Made by a program: the position numbers and the translations under genes
Part shown: one piece after another, positions 39,201 through 51,370 of the stretch
How positions within the stretch are numbered: the first letter of the stretch is position 1
Layout: each line of letters starts with the position of its first letter
The notes under the pieces: model-generated
The model's database searches: none
Seen by the model: the letters and a program-made list of their open reading frames with translations, nothing else
Told to the model about the DNA's origin: nothing
From: Thysanoteuthis rhombus
Taxonomy: Eukaryota; Mollusca; Cephalopoda; Oegopsida; Thysanoteuthidae
NCBI GenBank assembly: GCA_963457665.1
Contig: OY735209.1
Span: forward strand, 62,838,616-62,902,615
DNA length: 64,000 nucleotides
Direction of reading: 5' to 3'

Positions 39201-40410
39201 TCTGACAATTGAATTTCTTGTTGTTTGGATTCTTAATACAATATTTTGGCCACTCCATTCTACAGCCTTTTTCAGGAGTTCTCTCTTGATGTGATGGTGG
39301 TAAACAGAAAAGTTTTTCTCTCCTACAGAAGCAATGCTTATAACGTGGGATACAGGTGTTTTGATTTCCATTCCTTGTTCCTGTTAAGTAGTGGAAGCCA
39401 CATAGAGTCAAAATCCCCACTTGTCCAACATATTCACAGCCAATATTCTTCTTTGATTTTCCTCAGTTTCCAATGGCATTATTTGATTTCTTCACAGAGA
39501 GAATAGTGCTTGCTTTTCACTTTCCAGATGTGGTCAGCCATCCCAGATTTTTCTATTTCACCATTGGTTATAGATTTCCCATGTTCTTCAAGTCAGACCT
39601 TGAGACCTACTGGTGTCTCCTTTACAATTCTTCCTACATTTCCAGGGAATATCATAAATACAGTTTTTGGTCAGACCCATGTCTTGTGGCAGACACAACA
39701 CCCCTGAGCCAACACAATGCTTACCATAAACCTTTCTCAAAAGATTCTTTTGTTCAGATCCTGATAAATTATGTTGGGGGTTATAGTTTCCCAGATTCCC
39801 CCCCCCCCAGGCAATTAAGCATCTAAGAGTAGACACTGGAAACAGAAAAACTTTCACAAAGTCCAAGAGAATGCAAGGACGTATTTTATCTGCTGGTTTC
39901 AGTGTTGTATATCTTATATAGGAGTAACCTCAACTGGCTGATTGCTCTATTTGTATCCTTGTCGTCTCAAGCCACACAGAATAATAATTTCTGGTTACTT
40001 GAACTGTAACCTCAATATACTGTTGCTAGTAAAATGACTTGAGTTTTCACTTCTGCTTACAATGGTTGTGATCTCTTGCTTCCAGTATAAGGCTCACTCA
40101 CAATGCGCCTCTCCCAAAAGTGAGATTTAAGCTCAAGGCTAGATTGGCACCCTGCTAAAAAGGGGTTGGGGGTTGGGGGGGGGAGATTTGCAAGCAGGTC
40201 TAGATTGTCATCACTGACTCAGTGATGGACTGACCTGACATACTGAAAAGAAATTTGCTGATTTGGCTTTTTTTTGGAGCTAAATGTAGATGTTTTATCA
40301 ATTATCATTATTAATGTTTTATTTTTAAACGATACTTTTGTTGAAGAGAAAAGATGCAATATAATAATAAATACGTCTCTCTCTCTACATAACAGCTGTC
40401 TGTGGATGAC

Positions 40411-40460
<50 letters not shown>

Positions 40461-43400
40461 TATTTATGAACGCATTTGTCTTGGTGTAACCTTTTTCACA
40501 CACTAATGGTCAAGGGATGATGGAGACATCTCAAGTGGATTTACTTGACAGGGTGGGGGGTCTCATCCAAAAAAGCCAAGAGAATAGATAAGGGTTTCCA
40601 TTTGGCTCCCTGCAGTGTCCTAAGGATAGCTAGCCACTTAATCAAGAAGCTGTTAAGGTTCCAAGGAGAAAGAAGCTGGAAAGTAAAGGGGAAGGAATAT
40701 GAGAATTCTAACGGAAAGTAAGGAAGATAGACATTAGGCTCTGAACTTCAAGCAAAGACCTCTACTATTGTGTACATAATACAATGTTGTGACTTTATGA
40801 TTTCAGTGGGGAAGGAACAATGAAAGTTCAATTTCGTCTCCAAAACAATCTTAGAGAAACTCAGGTGCACATGCATGAACTACATATTGGTACAGAAGCA
40901 GAAGAAGAAGCAGTTAATCATATTTGCTATTTACTCACTCAATCTCTATGTCAGCGTCTGACGGTGAACCTGATTGTGGAAGATTAATGTTTTCTGGAAA
41001 GAAAAAAACAAAAACAAAGACGAATTAAACAAGATTGGTAAAGAAAAAAAACCTTTTGTATTCTTTGAAAATAGACTGCATATGCCAGTATATATGACAG
41101 ATATTTAATTAAAAAAGAACTGTAAGTTCAACAAGGTGTACACCATCAGTGGTAGAAGTAGAAGGAGGAAGAGCATGTAGTCTTTCTTTAAATCAATTGA
41201 TGCTTGTACTAAAATATCTCGATATGGAAATTTTCAGTAAAAGAATGTAAATGACTATTTATAGCTTGTAAGCAGATTGTGGATTTTCTTTTATGGTATC
41301 ATTGGTAGTTGGTAGAAATAAAAATTGATCAGAAGAGATGTTGAAACTTTTAATGACATCACACCATTTCCTTCCTTCCTTCCTATTTCTGTCGTTAAAC
41401 ATAACAAGGACCAACCGACAGAAAAAAAAAGTCTCTTATAGATGTGTGGATGCATTTGAAATAATTTTGGAAACGGCCAACCCCTCTCTCCTCGACATAT
41501 CCTTCTTTATCAAGATGCTACTTAGTAATCAGTTCTAAACAGGCCTCTTCTATCACAATTGATCTTACTAATCTTAGCATGTCCTCTCTTTTCAGCTTTA
41601 CATAGACAGTTTATAAATGTTTCATTTGTTGAATCATTAGATATATATATCTTTATTTGTTTGTCTGAACAATGGCATTTGTCATTTGGATTATGAATAG
41701 TTCAATCTCCACGTCCAAATTCAAACCTGGCATGGAGAATTCTCCCTTCTCACAAAGCAAACATGGCTACCAGATGTTTATATTTAAATAAGATGGCCAC
41801 TTCTGTCTTTCTGATCTCTTATCATTCACTTCAAAAAATTGATATTTCCAGCAACTGTACAAACATGATTGCTCATTTATTTAGTTCACTTGTCCATTCA
41901 ATTCGCCTGTCTTACTTTTCATTTGCTTGGAAAAAGGTTAAGGCTTGAGTTTTCCAAGTTTGTTTTCCTGTAATGTAGATTACACTAACCAGAATAAGTC
42001 GGTCATTAGTAATGGACAACCTTAATATTTGTTATTTCATTCTGAACCATGGCCAACCTCACCAGTAACAATTTCCCCTGTATCATCATCATTTAATAAT
42101 AGATGAGTTCTCATTGCAGTTACAGTTTCATCACAGAAGACTTTTGAACAGCAAGAAACTGTTTCTCAACTGGTTCAAGGTAAACCACTACATCTGTTAA
42201 TTTTGATAGCTTAACACATTTAGTTCTTTCAAGCACAAAATATTGTTCCACCATTTCCCATTTTGCTGTCATTTTTTCCAGAATAAAACAGTCATTCTGA
42301 ATAAGCTTCAGTTATCAAATTATTGCAATCATCTTTAAATATATGGACATAGTCAAGAAGTGAGTATAAATCATTTTTAGTTACTCAAGGCTTATTTGAA
42401 ACAGTGTCAAATGTCTTTAAAAAAGCCTAATTAGTACCATTGACACTGAAATTGCACGTTGATTATATTAACAATATTGGTAACCTTGTCTTATAGGGAT
42501 TCTGAATCTAGTTGGGCAACTAGGATCATCTTAATCAGAAATTTTGGTCCATCATACAAATATTTTATCATGATACTCAATACCTCAATCTTTCGCAAAA
42601 ACAAATATGTCGCCTCTGGTATTGTAAACTAACTTTAACGTAAAATTAACTATAATAATGCATTTTTTCTGATTATTTGGGATTTTGCTGAACACATCAC
42701 TGAAAAAATTCACTAATTTTGAAGAACTTCTTGAAGTGTTTTTAAGCTGTACACTGGGTAGCTTGTTGTCTGTTATACAGAGACCTAGTTGTTACAAAAT
42801 ATTCAAATGCCTGGACAAGAATTTCTGACATAACTTCAATGTTTTTTCTGACATAACTTCAATATGTTTTTTCTGACATAACTTCAATATGTTTTTTCTG
42901 ACATAACTTCAATATGTTTTTTCTGACATAACTTCAATATGTTTTTTCTGACATAACTTCAATATGTTTTTTCTGACATAACTTCAATATGTTTTTTCTG
43001 ACATAACTTCAATATGTTTTTTCTGACATAACTTCAATATGTTTTTTCTGACATAACTTCAATGTTTTTTCTGACATAACTTCAATATGTTTTTTCTGAC
43101 ATAACTTCAATATGTTTTTTCTGACATAACTTCAATATGTTTTTTCTGACATAACTTCAATATGTTTTTCTGACATAACTTCAATATGTTTTTCCAAAAC
43201 CTTCTTTCTTTCAAACACTCAAGTTATCAAAATAACATATTGCTTCATCAATCAGTGATTAGTGCTGAAAACTTTTTAAATCCTCTTTTTTGACAGAAGA
43301 AAGTGATATGCATATATTCGTATTATAGCATTCAAATTTCAAAGTTTCAAAAATTTCAATTAAAAAAATTGGAAAACCACTAATAGAAAAAAATCAGATG

Positions 43401-45632
43401 ACTGGATGAACAGCTGATTGTTTGATTTCTAGCACTTAATTGCCGACACAAGTTATGATCAATATTGGCACACGGATCTCCAAAATTTTTGATTCTTTCT
43501 AATTCTAAGAATGTGCAAGCTCATCATTTTGCACAGTTCAAACAGAAGCAGAAGTTTTGTTTGTTGTTCTTGGTTTTGGTAGAGGAATTGGCAATATATT
43601 TAATAGCAAATTATCAAATATTGATGTTCGATCTTTGGGCTAAACTTTTCTCCCAACAACCACAGTTTTATTGCAGTTTCCATATCAGACGGAAAATGCT
43701 TTTTAAAAACAGCAGTGTCTGAGTTTTCAGGGATGTTGTCTCTTGGTATCAATTTCAATAACCGCTCTTTCTCATCCTGATCTATGGGGAGATGAAATAC
43801 CCAAATCTTATTTTGCTCATTATAATTGCCATGACAGGCTGTTATGCAACACTTTGACCCTTTTGAAATAACATTTAATGGTAGCGGTAAAAAATCTAAC
43901 TCAATTTAATTTGTAAGAATTATGTATGTTGGATAAAATCAGATAACCAAGAAAAATCGCAAATTACAAATATAGATAATTCAAAGAATAATTCAAATTT
44001 AGATAATTTGATAACTGTGATAAATTTAAATCATCTGAGATAGAAAAAAAACTAATGATTCCAAACAGAGATAACTTCAGACTACGGATCAACAAACCCT
44101 TTCAAAAATGCAAAATATATAAAAGAAAGAATAAAAAAAAATTTGTATTGTTATGAAAAGAAAAGTTAGCATAAATTCTTAGTTCAAATTTTCTGGGAAT
44201 ATATTTTGTAAAACCGAGGAATTTCTGAAATTAAAACAGTGTTATTGTTAGCTACTTCAGAAAACGGGAAAAAAATCTTCACCGTACACGTGTTCAATTC
44301 TACAATTTGAATGATTAATTCCAGCGAATGTTTTGATTAATTGAGGAATAATTGTGATCAAGGATGGAGAAGGAAGAAAAAAGAATTTTGGGAAATCAGC
44401 CGAAATACGTGAGGATTTCAGACAAAAAAAGAATTAATGAGTTTGAATTAGTAAGAACACCCACGTGAATAAATGAAAAAAAAAAGGCGAGGAAAAAAAA
44501 AAAGGTTACATTTACTTCAATTTTGACTTTCAAAGCATACTTACCCACATAGGACAATCCAACAATTGCCAAATAAAAAAAATACTTGAATAAACTAAAA
44601 CTTTCTGGGTTAAATTTTCCCTCAAAAACAATCGAACTCGATGAATGTCTTGTCAGGTAGACTGACCAGCTGGTAGTGACAAAAAAGCATTCTCCCCAAA
44701 GACTGAGAGTAGACAAGGCTGCCGGGCCTGGTCTTGAGGTTGGCCACATTCTTAACATATTCATTTATCTTCCCACAGAAATGGAATGTGGCATAAGGCC
44801 AGAGTTCATACACGGGAACCCGCATACATTTATGTTGGGACTGCTGTGATAGACCAAGCAAACCACCCACCAACGAATGATTATGGCCAATATCCGGTAA
44901 GCATTCCCCCATTGAGTTACAATATCTCGCCTTTGCAAACTAATCTATTCCAAATGATAATTTGTAAATAAGGAGTCTGTAAAATCCAGTATAATTATTC
45001 ATAGAAAACAGTGGTTTACATTCTGGAGAAGAGGAATTATGTATGAAAATCTTTCCATTGTCAAATAAATAAGGAATGATAAAACAATGTTCAAGCAATT
45101 ATTTCAATGGGGAAAGGAGGAAAGTACATAAAGAACATTAGAAGGAATAAAAATCAACATAAAAGTAACAATGTGTTATCACCTTAAATCAATCCTCGAG
45201 CTATGAAGAAACATTCTCTTCCTCCTCTGTTGTGATGACAATTCTACACATCACCACAAAGGCAAGGAAGAACTTTCGAACTCAACGTCTATCGACAGAG
45301 ATTTACATGCAAACTTGTAACAATTCACAAGTGATCAACTTTTTACTGTGTCTAAATTGGACGAAAATAAGATCTTATATAATATCTGTTGAGTCTCAAA
45401 TTCTATTTCAATGTTCGTAAAATGATGTATAATAGTTCTTACCCGTTTCTGTCCAGATCCGTTGTTCTTTTGATTGGTTGGTAAGCCATGTTTTAACATC
45501 GAGAAGTTGTTGGTCACTGAATGTTCCTAGTTGTTTGTGGTCTGTTTTTTGGTCTTCTTCAGAAGTCTCAAAGGAATTCGAAGTTGAATGTGAAATGACT
45601 GGACTCGGCTTCTTCTGAGGTGAATCTGCCAT
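30443..45632 (-). CDS. CENPH: Centromere protein H (CENP-H) homologue, 8 coding exons
   Basis: Exons in transcript order (minus strand): 45632-45443 (ATG to donor), 40993-40939, 39030-38959, 35093-35025, 33931-33865, 32598-32547, 31381-31279, 30593-30443. All introns are GT-AG and every junction keeps frame, giving 252 residues (human CENP-H has about 247). CENP-H is a coiled-coil subunit of the constitutive centromere-associated network that helps link centromeric chromatin to the outer kinetochore. The assignment rests on the C-terminus (residues about 215-252: helix, then GVNWAED, then a leucine-rich end), which closely parallels the vertebrate ending. Residues about 120-215 are rich in heptad-like L/K/E/Q. 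The N-terminus (1-70) is polar and Ser/Pro-rich, probably disordered. The ATG is favourable (A at -3, G at +4) and lies five bases into its exon. Confidence 0.87.
31279..31381 (-). CDS. CENPH: CENP-H coding exon 7
   Basis: 103 nt, acceptor CTTTCCAG, donor GTAAGG. Encodes IMTQNRELMTFLDNTNKNLQ and a KKHFDSKKEES stretch, continuing the coiled-coil. A LINE fragment lies in the intron separating it from exon 6. Confidence 0.83.
31475..31756. mobile_element. MITE-like element with about 30-bp terminal inverted repeats
   Basis: The left end carries GAATGGCAAAAAGTGGCTAG and the right end, read in reverse, GAATGGCTAAAAGTGGCTAG. No target-site duplication is obvious. Related ends and interior occur at 47.74 kb and 51.23 kb. 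It is in a CENPH intron and has no reading frame. Confidence 0.6.
31840..32395 (+). mobile_element. RTE-like LINE 3' fragment
   Basis: The broken frame reads VTYGAETWNLTKRLTRGLRR, NLTWRDHKTAQYIRKKTGV and KLKWQWAGCVTRMLDNRW, typical of the region after the reverse transcriptase in RTE-type LINEs. It ends in a GATGATGAT tail. It is paralogous to 57.2-57.78 kb, 5'-truncated, with stops and frameshifts. It is inserted in a CENPH intron. Confidence 0.85.
32547..32598 (-). CDS. CENPH: CENP-H coding exon 6
   Basis: 52 nt, acceptor TTTTTGCAG, donor GTAAGT. Encodes ELSSLQAELDDLKDLNQ, a heptad-patterned coiled-coil segment. Confidence 0.82.
33047..33238. repeat. (CA)n(TA)n(CA)n and (TA)n microsatellites
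   Basis: CA at 33047-33064, TA to 33109, CA to 33116, and a second TA run at 33209-33238. All are in the CENPH intron between coding exons 5 and 6. Confidence 0.95.
33865..33931 (-). CDS. CENPH: CENP-H coding exon 5
   Basis: 67 nt, acceptor CTTTCAG, donor GTAAGA. Encodes KRLKKLLLYHRQQSAEILE, the start of the coiled-coil. Confidence 0.8.
33961..34255. repeat. Local direct duplication of an about 85-bp repeat
   Basis: ACAGGTCTGGTAGTTCACTC (33960) and ACAGGTCTGGTTAGTCATTC (34170) each continue with CAATAGAAA, CAACATCTTT, GGCAG and GGGGTGATCAATT. A third, inverted relative lies near 46.16-46.28 kb. Confidence 0.6.
35025..35093 (-). CDS. CENPH: CENP-H coding exon 4
   Basis: 69 nt, acceptor TTTTCCAG, donor GTATAA. 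Encodes LQIGSVLLKSVFEKDDL and TNPFF. Confidence 0.78.
35340..35660. repeat. GC-richer unclassified segment, probably an old mobile element
   Basis: An abrupt rise in GC inside an AT-rich CENPH intron, with a 75-codon minus-strand frame (35580-35353) that has no splice link to CENPH. I do not recognise a family. Confidence 0.3.
36040..36310 (+). mobile_element. SINE-like repeat with internal tRNA-type promoter boxes (best copy)
   Basis: A box TAGTTCAGTCAG at 36149-36160 and a B-box-like AAGTTCAATTC at 36192-36202, about 43 bases apart. The sequence before the A box (GGCTGCTGCAGGGTCAAA-type block followed by CAACTTTTGTAT) is shared with copies at 12.77 kb (+) and 5.80 kb (-), so the repeat extends upstream of the tRNA-like part. 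Confidence 0.6.
38959..39030 (-). CDS. CENPH: CENP-H coding exon 3
   Basis: 72 nt, acceptor TTTTTTCAG, donor GTAAGT. Encodes ISRLIKKLHEKTSINSRREL, the first basic helical segment. Confidence 0.8.
39090..39840 (-). repeat. Longer copy of the 0.3-kb repeat, unclassified element
   Basis: The minus strand carries reading frames of 60-107 codons with the HVISIASVGEKN pattern, and further frames up to 39866. It lies between CENPH coding exons and has no splice signals linking it to that gene. Confidence 0.45.
40412..40457. repeat. (TA)n microsatellite
   Basis: About 22 TA units in the CENPH intron between coding exons 2 and 3. Confidence 0.95.
40939..40993 (-). CDS. CENPH: CENP-H coding exon 2
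   Basis: 55 nt, acceptor TTTCCAG, donor GTGAGT. Encodes NINLPQSGSPSDADIEIE, a polar acidic linker. Frame continuity with both neighbours supports it. Confidence 0.8.
42823..43192. repeat. 25-bp minisatellite, 15 copies
   Basis: The unit is TTCTGACATAACTTCAATAT plus GTTTT. I count 15 copies of CTGACATAAC. Most are 25 bp, two variants drop the AT before GTTTT (23 bp), and late copies have one T fewer. Near-identity of units indicates recent expansion. It lies in the CENPH intron between coding exons 1 and 2, with no spacers, so it is not CRISPR-like. Confidence 0.95.
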
Positions 45633-45637
45633 ATTGA
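45443..45637 (-). CDS. CENPH: CENP-H first coding exon
   Basis: Acceptor (poly-T then CAG) ends at 45638. Five untranslated bases precede ATG at 45632-45630, and the donor is GTAAG at 45442. Encodes residues 1-63, starting MADSPQKKP and ending KEQRIWTET. An upstream non-coding exon is required by the acceptor. Confidence 0.85.
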
Positions 45638-47734
45638 CTGAAAAAAAAAAAAAGAAAAGTTATTTAATGAGCTTGAGATAAGGTAAATGTCTCTAAGTTA
45701 CATAACTTCATCACATCTGTAGTTATTTTATTTTCATTAGATTAAGTATGGTAACCCATTGTTGTATTAATTTTGACTACTATTTATCGCTCTCTTACAC
45801 TCTTAATAATGCAAATCAAAGCCTCCCTCTCCTACTCTCTAACTTGCCTGGCTGCAAGTGTCAAGAAATGAAGGAGTCAATAAAGGTACACATCTTGTTA
45901 GAAACCATCAACCAAAACAGTCAAAATGGGTTTCTTCAGTTTTCAAGTTGGTCTGGCTAGTATATAGGCCTCACAATTGAAGTTAGAGGACTCAGATTGT
46001 CAACATTTACTCCTTATTATGTTTAGGAAATTTTTTTTTCTTAATCTTCTTTCCATGATAGGTTTTTAGAGGGTGGATTCAATTTGTAAGCTTATGCTAA
46101 ATTAGTTTGTTAAAGTCTTTTAAAGATTCAGACTTTTTAGGTGATCACAAAATTTGAGCAAGGAAAGTTGTTCATCGATCATACCATTTCCCAAATTTTT
46201 GATTGATTATACCCAACACAGTATGCTGCCAAATAACATTGGTCACATGACTGTTTCCATTGAGTGACTAACCAGTTCATTTCTTTCGTATCTTTATCCA
46301 ATAAATGTCATGAATGAGTCAGTGAGCAGATAGAGCCTGAAAAGTCGTCAGTCAACTTGGGAAAGAGGGAGGTGTGGCTTACAAGAGGGAAAGATTCCAT
46401 TCCTTTTCAAGCGAATTCATTTTTTAAAAACCAGTTTTGGGCCCAACTTCATGGGTGGTAGCCGAAGAAATTACCAAGACTGGAACTCAGAGGTATTTTT
46501 GTGCAAGTTTGACTCTCGAAAAGTGCAAAGGCGGTCCCTTGGATTGGAATTCCAAGGTTGAAAATTTCACACCCATGTACACATGATGTTAAAAATGGCA
46601 TTTGAATAAAGAGAAATGAAATCCATGAAAGAAAAACATAACTAAATACATAAATCATATTGTTATTGCTTTGAATGAATTAAATTATTTTGCCTTGCTT
46701 CATAAACCTTTGACAGATTGCATAAGTGTGACATCAGCTGAATTCCAATGGGGGCCACATTCGTTAAGTTGTACTCAGTTTTGTGTCCCACCCAATACTG
46801 AATATCAATGACAAATAAGCTAAATTGTAGCAAGTTTAATACTAATCAGGTACTTTATTACTGTGACGCTGTACAACATACTCCGTAAATATCTGCATAT
46901 ATCTAACGAAACAGCATTTAATTCCTGTTTTCAATTCTAAATGCTAACATTGTATTTTATTTGTTTTTTTCATGAATTTCAATTTAATTTGAAAGCACAA
47001 CTGAACAAGAATGCTTCAGCCCTTTGGAATAAGAAATTTCTTTTTCGCAAGTAATTATTTTTGTTCTTTCAATCCATAATACCCTCGTTTCTTCAGAAAA
47101 TTTATTAGTTAAAAAAAAAGTTAAATTTTTAAAGATCTTAAAGTGGGGTTATATTTACAACTTGACTAAAATACAGCTTCAAAATATTTGGTTACTTCCC
47201 GCATGAAGCTTTCAAAATGATTTTGACCGTAATTTTTAGTGCTTTGTTCAACTAAATCTTTTTTCTATTTTCACGATGGCCAGACCATTCGTCCGTGCCT
47301 TTTTGAAGTTTTTTTTCAATTTGACAAAAAACAAAAGTTATGATGAATTTTATTCATTGGCTTCATTGAAAACGATACGACATAGCACTCCCATTTTCAA
47401 TTTTAAACAATATTATTTTTTTTTTACTTTCTCTCATTGATTCTCTTATTTCTTTTTATTTGTGAGTTGCTTTTCACAATGAGTGAGCGAGGCTGACCAT
47501 CTTCTCTTTATTGTATATTATTTTGTATCAAATCATTTTGAAATAAAGTGCTCCTCTTGTATTTTGGAATTAAATAATGTGTTTTGTAAAATAATTCACG
47601 AGAAAATACATTTGAATGATTTTTTTGTGAATTTTACAAAAAAAAAGTAATTTTACATACGAAACAGAATGATTCAATAACAAAAATACAAAATAAACAA
47701 TAATTTATTTGGCAATCTTCTCAATGAGGAGAAC

Positions 47735-47885
47735 AGCCATTTTGAATGGCTAAAAATGGCTTGATTTCATTTCCAGGTATTTTTATAATTCAAATGTCAT
47801 ATGCACTCTAAAGACTCACAAAAAGACTGAAAAAATATAATTATACAATGCATTCATCAGAAGGTAACAAAAAATGATAATGAAG
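47735..47885 (+). repeat. Partial copy of the 31.5-kb MITE-like family
   Basis: ACAGCCATTTTGAATGGCTA is followed by an interior with ACTCACAAAAAGACTGAAAA and ACAATGCATTCATCAGA, parallel to the left half of 31475-31756. Confidence 0.5.
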
Positions 47886-50800
47886 AAAAAAAAAAAAAAG
47901 CCATTAATTCGTTTTTTTTTAGGGTCAGTGTTTGGGCTTAGGTCCAGTAAACCAAACTAAATTATCTTTGGTCTTTCACTAAGAATAAAACAAACCAAAT
48001 TAATAAAAAACCCAACCATTTTAGCTGTACACCCGAGCTCGAGTTAAAACAGAATATTTTTATCAAAACCACTTCTCAACTCTATGCACATCAATAGAAT
48101 TCCTCTCGGCCTCATAGATCTGAAATAATTAATAAATAGTGTAATATGATATTGCTTGGAGACTAGACTAGGAAAGTCCCAAATCTTTTTACTTTCAATT
48201 TGTCTTCCAGAGTTGTTGACAAAACCAAATCAAACATTAAGATTCAGCAATTTACACCCCTCTCACACCCCACTTTTGATATAAGCCGCACATAAGTCTA
48301 AACTTTGCTCAGTCCTTTGCAAAAACGAAGGCTGCCACCAGACATGCATATATAGATACTCACAGCTGCAACACATACAAACAATTGTACCTTTTTCCAT
48401 AGGACTTTGAACAGTTGACTTTCTAACATTCAATGCCAAATGAGCATTTTTCTGCACAGAACTATATTAAGAACTCTACATACGAATACATACTCCTATT
48501 TGTTATCATAAAAGCATTTTGCTTTTTCTCAACTAATGAGAACTTTATCAATCTTTCTATAGCTAATAGTATCGATCTTAGAGTGCACTTTCTTAAAAAT
48601 ATCTCCTGTCAACTTGAATCCACCTCTTCAATTCGTTATGTATATAAGAGTGAAAAATGTCTCTTTTATGCACTCTTTAACTACCATCTCTATGCTGACA
48701 ACTGAAAGAGAAAGAAAAAAAAAACAAGGAAAGAGAGCTTGTAAATATCCACTTCAATCACATTGTTTAATACGAGTTCAGTTTAGCACAACAGTCACAC
48801 AGTAAATAGATCCCTCGCGAAAAACCGACAAATTGGGCAATTGTAACCTTTCACATTTCAAAAATGGCTGCCAAGCAAGTGGCAAACAACTGATGGAAAA
48901 TTTAAAGACAAGGGAACAGTTTCAACATATTTTCACTTTTCAAATTCAAAATGACTGAAGGACATTTTCATTTACCAGGAAAAAAAATAAAGCTGTACCT
49001 AAATGTAGAAATGGCTGCTGTGCAAACATCTATTACTCCATAGCATGTAATTAGAAATTACATTTGCAGAGTTGAAACAGTAATCCTAAACCTGACTGCT
49101 AACCCAAGATAATGCCATTTTGAGGAACCTTGTTTGTTTCTTTAACTTTAAATTTGCCATCAGGAGCCAGCACTTAGTTGTTGGAGTAGCGGCCATTTTG
49201 AAATGGGAAAAGGTAACAATAGCCAAGCAGGCATTAAGAATTGAGGCTATTATGAATGCATACATTTTAACCATTGATGAAATCAACTACAGATGCACAA
49301 ATAAGAGAGAACAGAGTTGATCACATCTGGTCAAACATTAAAGCCAAATATTCTTTTTTAATTCAATATGCAGTATTTAATATTTAATCATATTATCACA
49401 ATTTATTCATATTTTATTTGTATTATTCATTTGTTTATATTTTTATTTATCAATTTATCACTACAGAAAATAATAGAGTCTAATCGAAATTCTGTTTTTA
49501 ACTTCGGCATAAGTTAACAGCTGTGAGAATGAGAATTTTATATTAAGACCAGATTTGAACAGGTTAATAGTGTTCGAAGAGAATTAAGAGTGGTTCGAGG
49601 GGGATAGACAGCTGTTATTCTAATAAGTGATGGGGTAATAAGAAAGACTAAGTGTTGGTCAAGATAAAAAAAAAAAACGGTACAGAGAGTGGGCAAAATA
49701 AAAAAGAAAAAAAAAAAAGATTTTTTTTCCTTTCTCATGTAATACTAAACCGTAGGAAGTACAAGAGAGAAAGCAGACTAAACAGTGTCACTGTGTTTAT
49801 AATTAATGTATACACTTCACACACACACACACACATATATTTCATTTCACGATGAATTATATTGCAAATTGTACGACATTTTTTCGTGTTTTTTTTTTTT
49901 TTTGACTTTCCAACCGTAATCAAATGGAAAACTCAACTGGAAAGAAATAGTTTTATTACAGAAACAAATGTTGTCAATAATTATACATACATTCTGGACA
50001 GAGTGTTCTTTTCTTGTCTTTATTTGTGCACCGTTTTTAAAATCGACTGAGTGAGAGCATGAAATTTTACAATTTACAATCGGGACCACCTTCTCTAAAC
50101 TGTACCAAAGAGGCTCTTATTGTTGCTTTTTACAGACACCAAATATTTTCTCTTTTGTGCATCTGTAGCCGATTTCGTCAATGGTTATGATATTTGAGTT
50201 CACAGAGCGCGCGATTGCCATGGATTGAAAGCACAAAAAATTACGAACGAATTTCTTTTCTTTTCAATCGAATATTTGACTTTATTAAATCTTAACCAAA
50301 GGGAAAAAAACTCCAGTAGATTTTTGTCTTCTCTAAGCTGTTTATCAGAGGTTTTAGAACGAATAAAACTATGAATTTACCTATTTTCTAAAGCGGAAGA
50401 TGTTTACGCTTATGATCTTCCGTAGCGAAAATGCCAATGGTTTAAATTGTTGAAAATGTCACGGTACCCTCGGCGATAAATAGACAGATATTTTTGTATA
50501 TTTTTTTCGAAGTAGAATTTGATTTAATTTCTTCTGTATTAACGTTAATTCTGAATTTTAAAAGTAACCGATGCAATTATTCAAGGGCCACATTTATGAT
50601 GCGCGAGTGAATTTTCTTCAACTTGTCCGATTCAAAACAAATGCACTGTTTCTTGAATATGGAGTCTAGTAATAAAATTCAAAAATTAAAGAAAGAAAGT
50701 TTACTGGTATACTTGATGCTCGATAATCCACACAAAGGCTGCAATGAATGATGAAAATAAAAATGATCTATAAATTATATATCTTTCTATTGAAATTTCA

Positions 50801-51124
50801 AACATAAAACGATTATTGGTGCTTTCGTGTGAATTTTCGAGCGAACTCAACTTAGCGTGATCAGACACAATAATAACAATAAATAAAAAGTATTCACACT
50901 ATGAAAATAAATGCTAGTTTGGGTTTGTTTTTATTAACTTTTACCTTTATTTCTAATCAACGACGTATTGATCTGATATCAATACTATTAAGAGACAAAA
51001 TAATGAATATTTCTAACAGAGTCGTATTCTGTTCTGTTATTATCTTCATTATAAATTTAGCCATTTTTAGCCATGAAGGGAAAGCAGTTATTGATATTTA
51101 AAAAAGCCAAGAATTCGCAACTGA

Positions 51125-51180
51125 GCGTGAAAAACAAAAGCCTTACCGTGTTTTACCGTAAGGCTTTTGTTTTTCATTAC
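51125..51180. repeat. Near-perfect long hairpin
   Basis: GAAAAACAAAAGCCTTAC (51129-51146) and its exact reverse complement (51158-51175) are separated by an 11-base loop. GCGT and ACGC extend the stem outside a small bulge. No gene overlaps it. Confidence 0.85.
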
Positions 51181-51224
51181 GCTTCAAACAAAAAGATAGC
51201 CGAAAAACGATATTTTTAGATCGA

Positions 51225-51370
51225 GATCGTTATCAATCTAGCTACTTTCAGCCATTTATAATTACCAATATCAAAATGGCTACATGATACGTTTTTGCAA
51301 AGCTATTTATATGGTTTTATAATTGTTCTTCGTCAGAGTTTCTGGAGCGTATATCTGAAAACAATGTATA
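51225..51370 (-). repeat. Partial copy of the 31.5-kb MITE-like family
   Basis: CAATCTAGCTACTTTCAGCC resembles the right terminus of the 31.5-kb element. The following bases include TTCGTCAGAGTTTCTGGAGC. Divergent. Confidence 0.4.

Noticed and set aside
42823-43192. Regular repeat that might be mistaken for a CRISPR array
   Set aside because: Units abut directly with no unique spacers, and the setting is an animal intron.
44396-44912. Long minus-strand frames (96 and 122 codons) with a possible donor near 44545
   Set aside because: They do not link in frame to CENPH exons and contain homopolymer-coded stretches. No recognisable domain.
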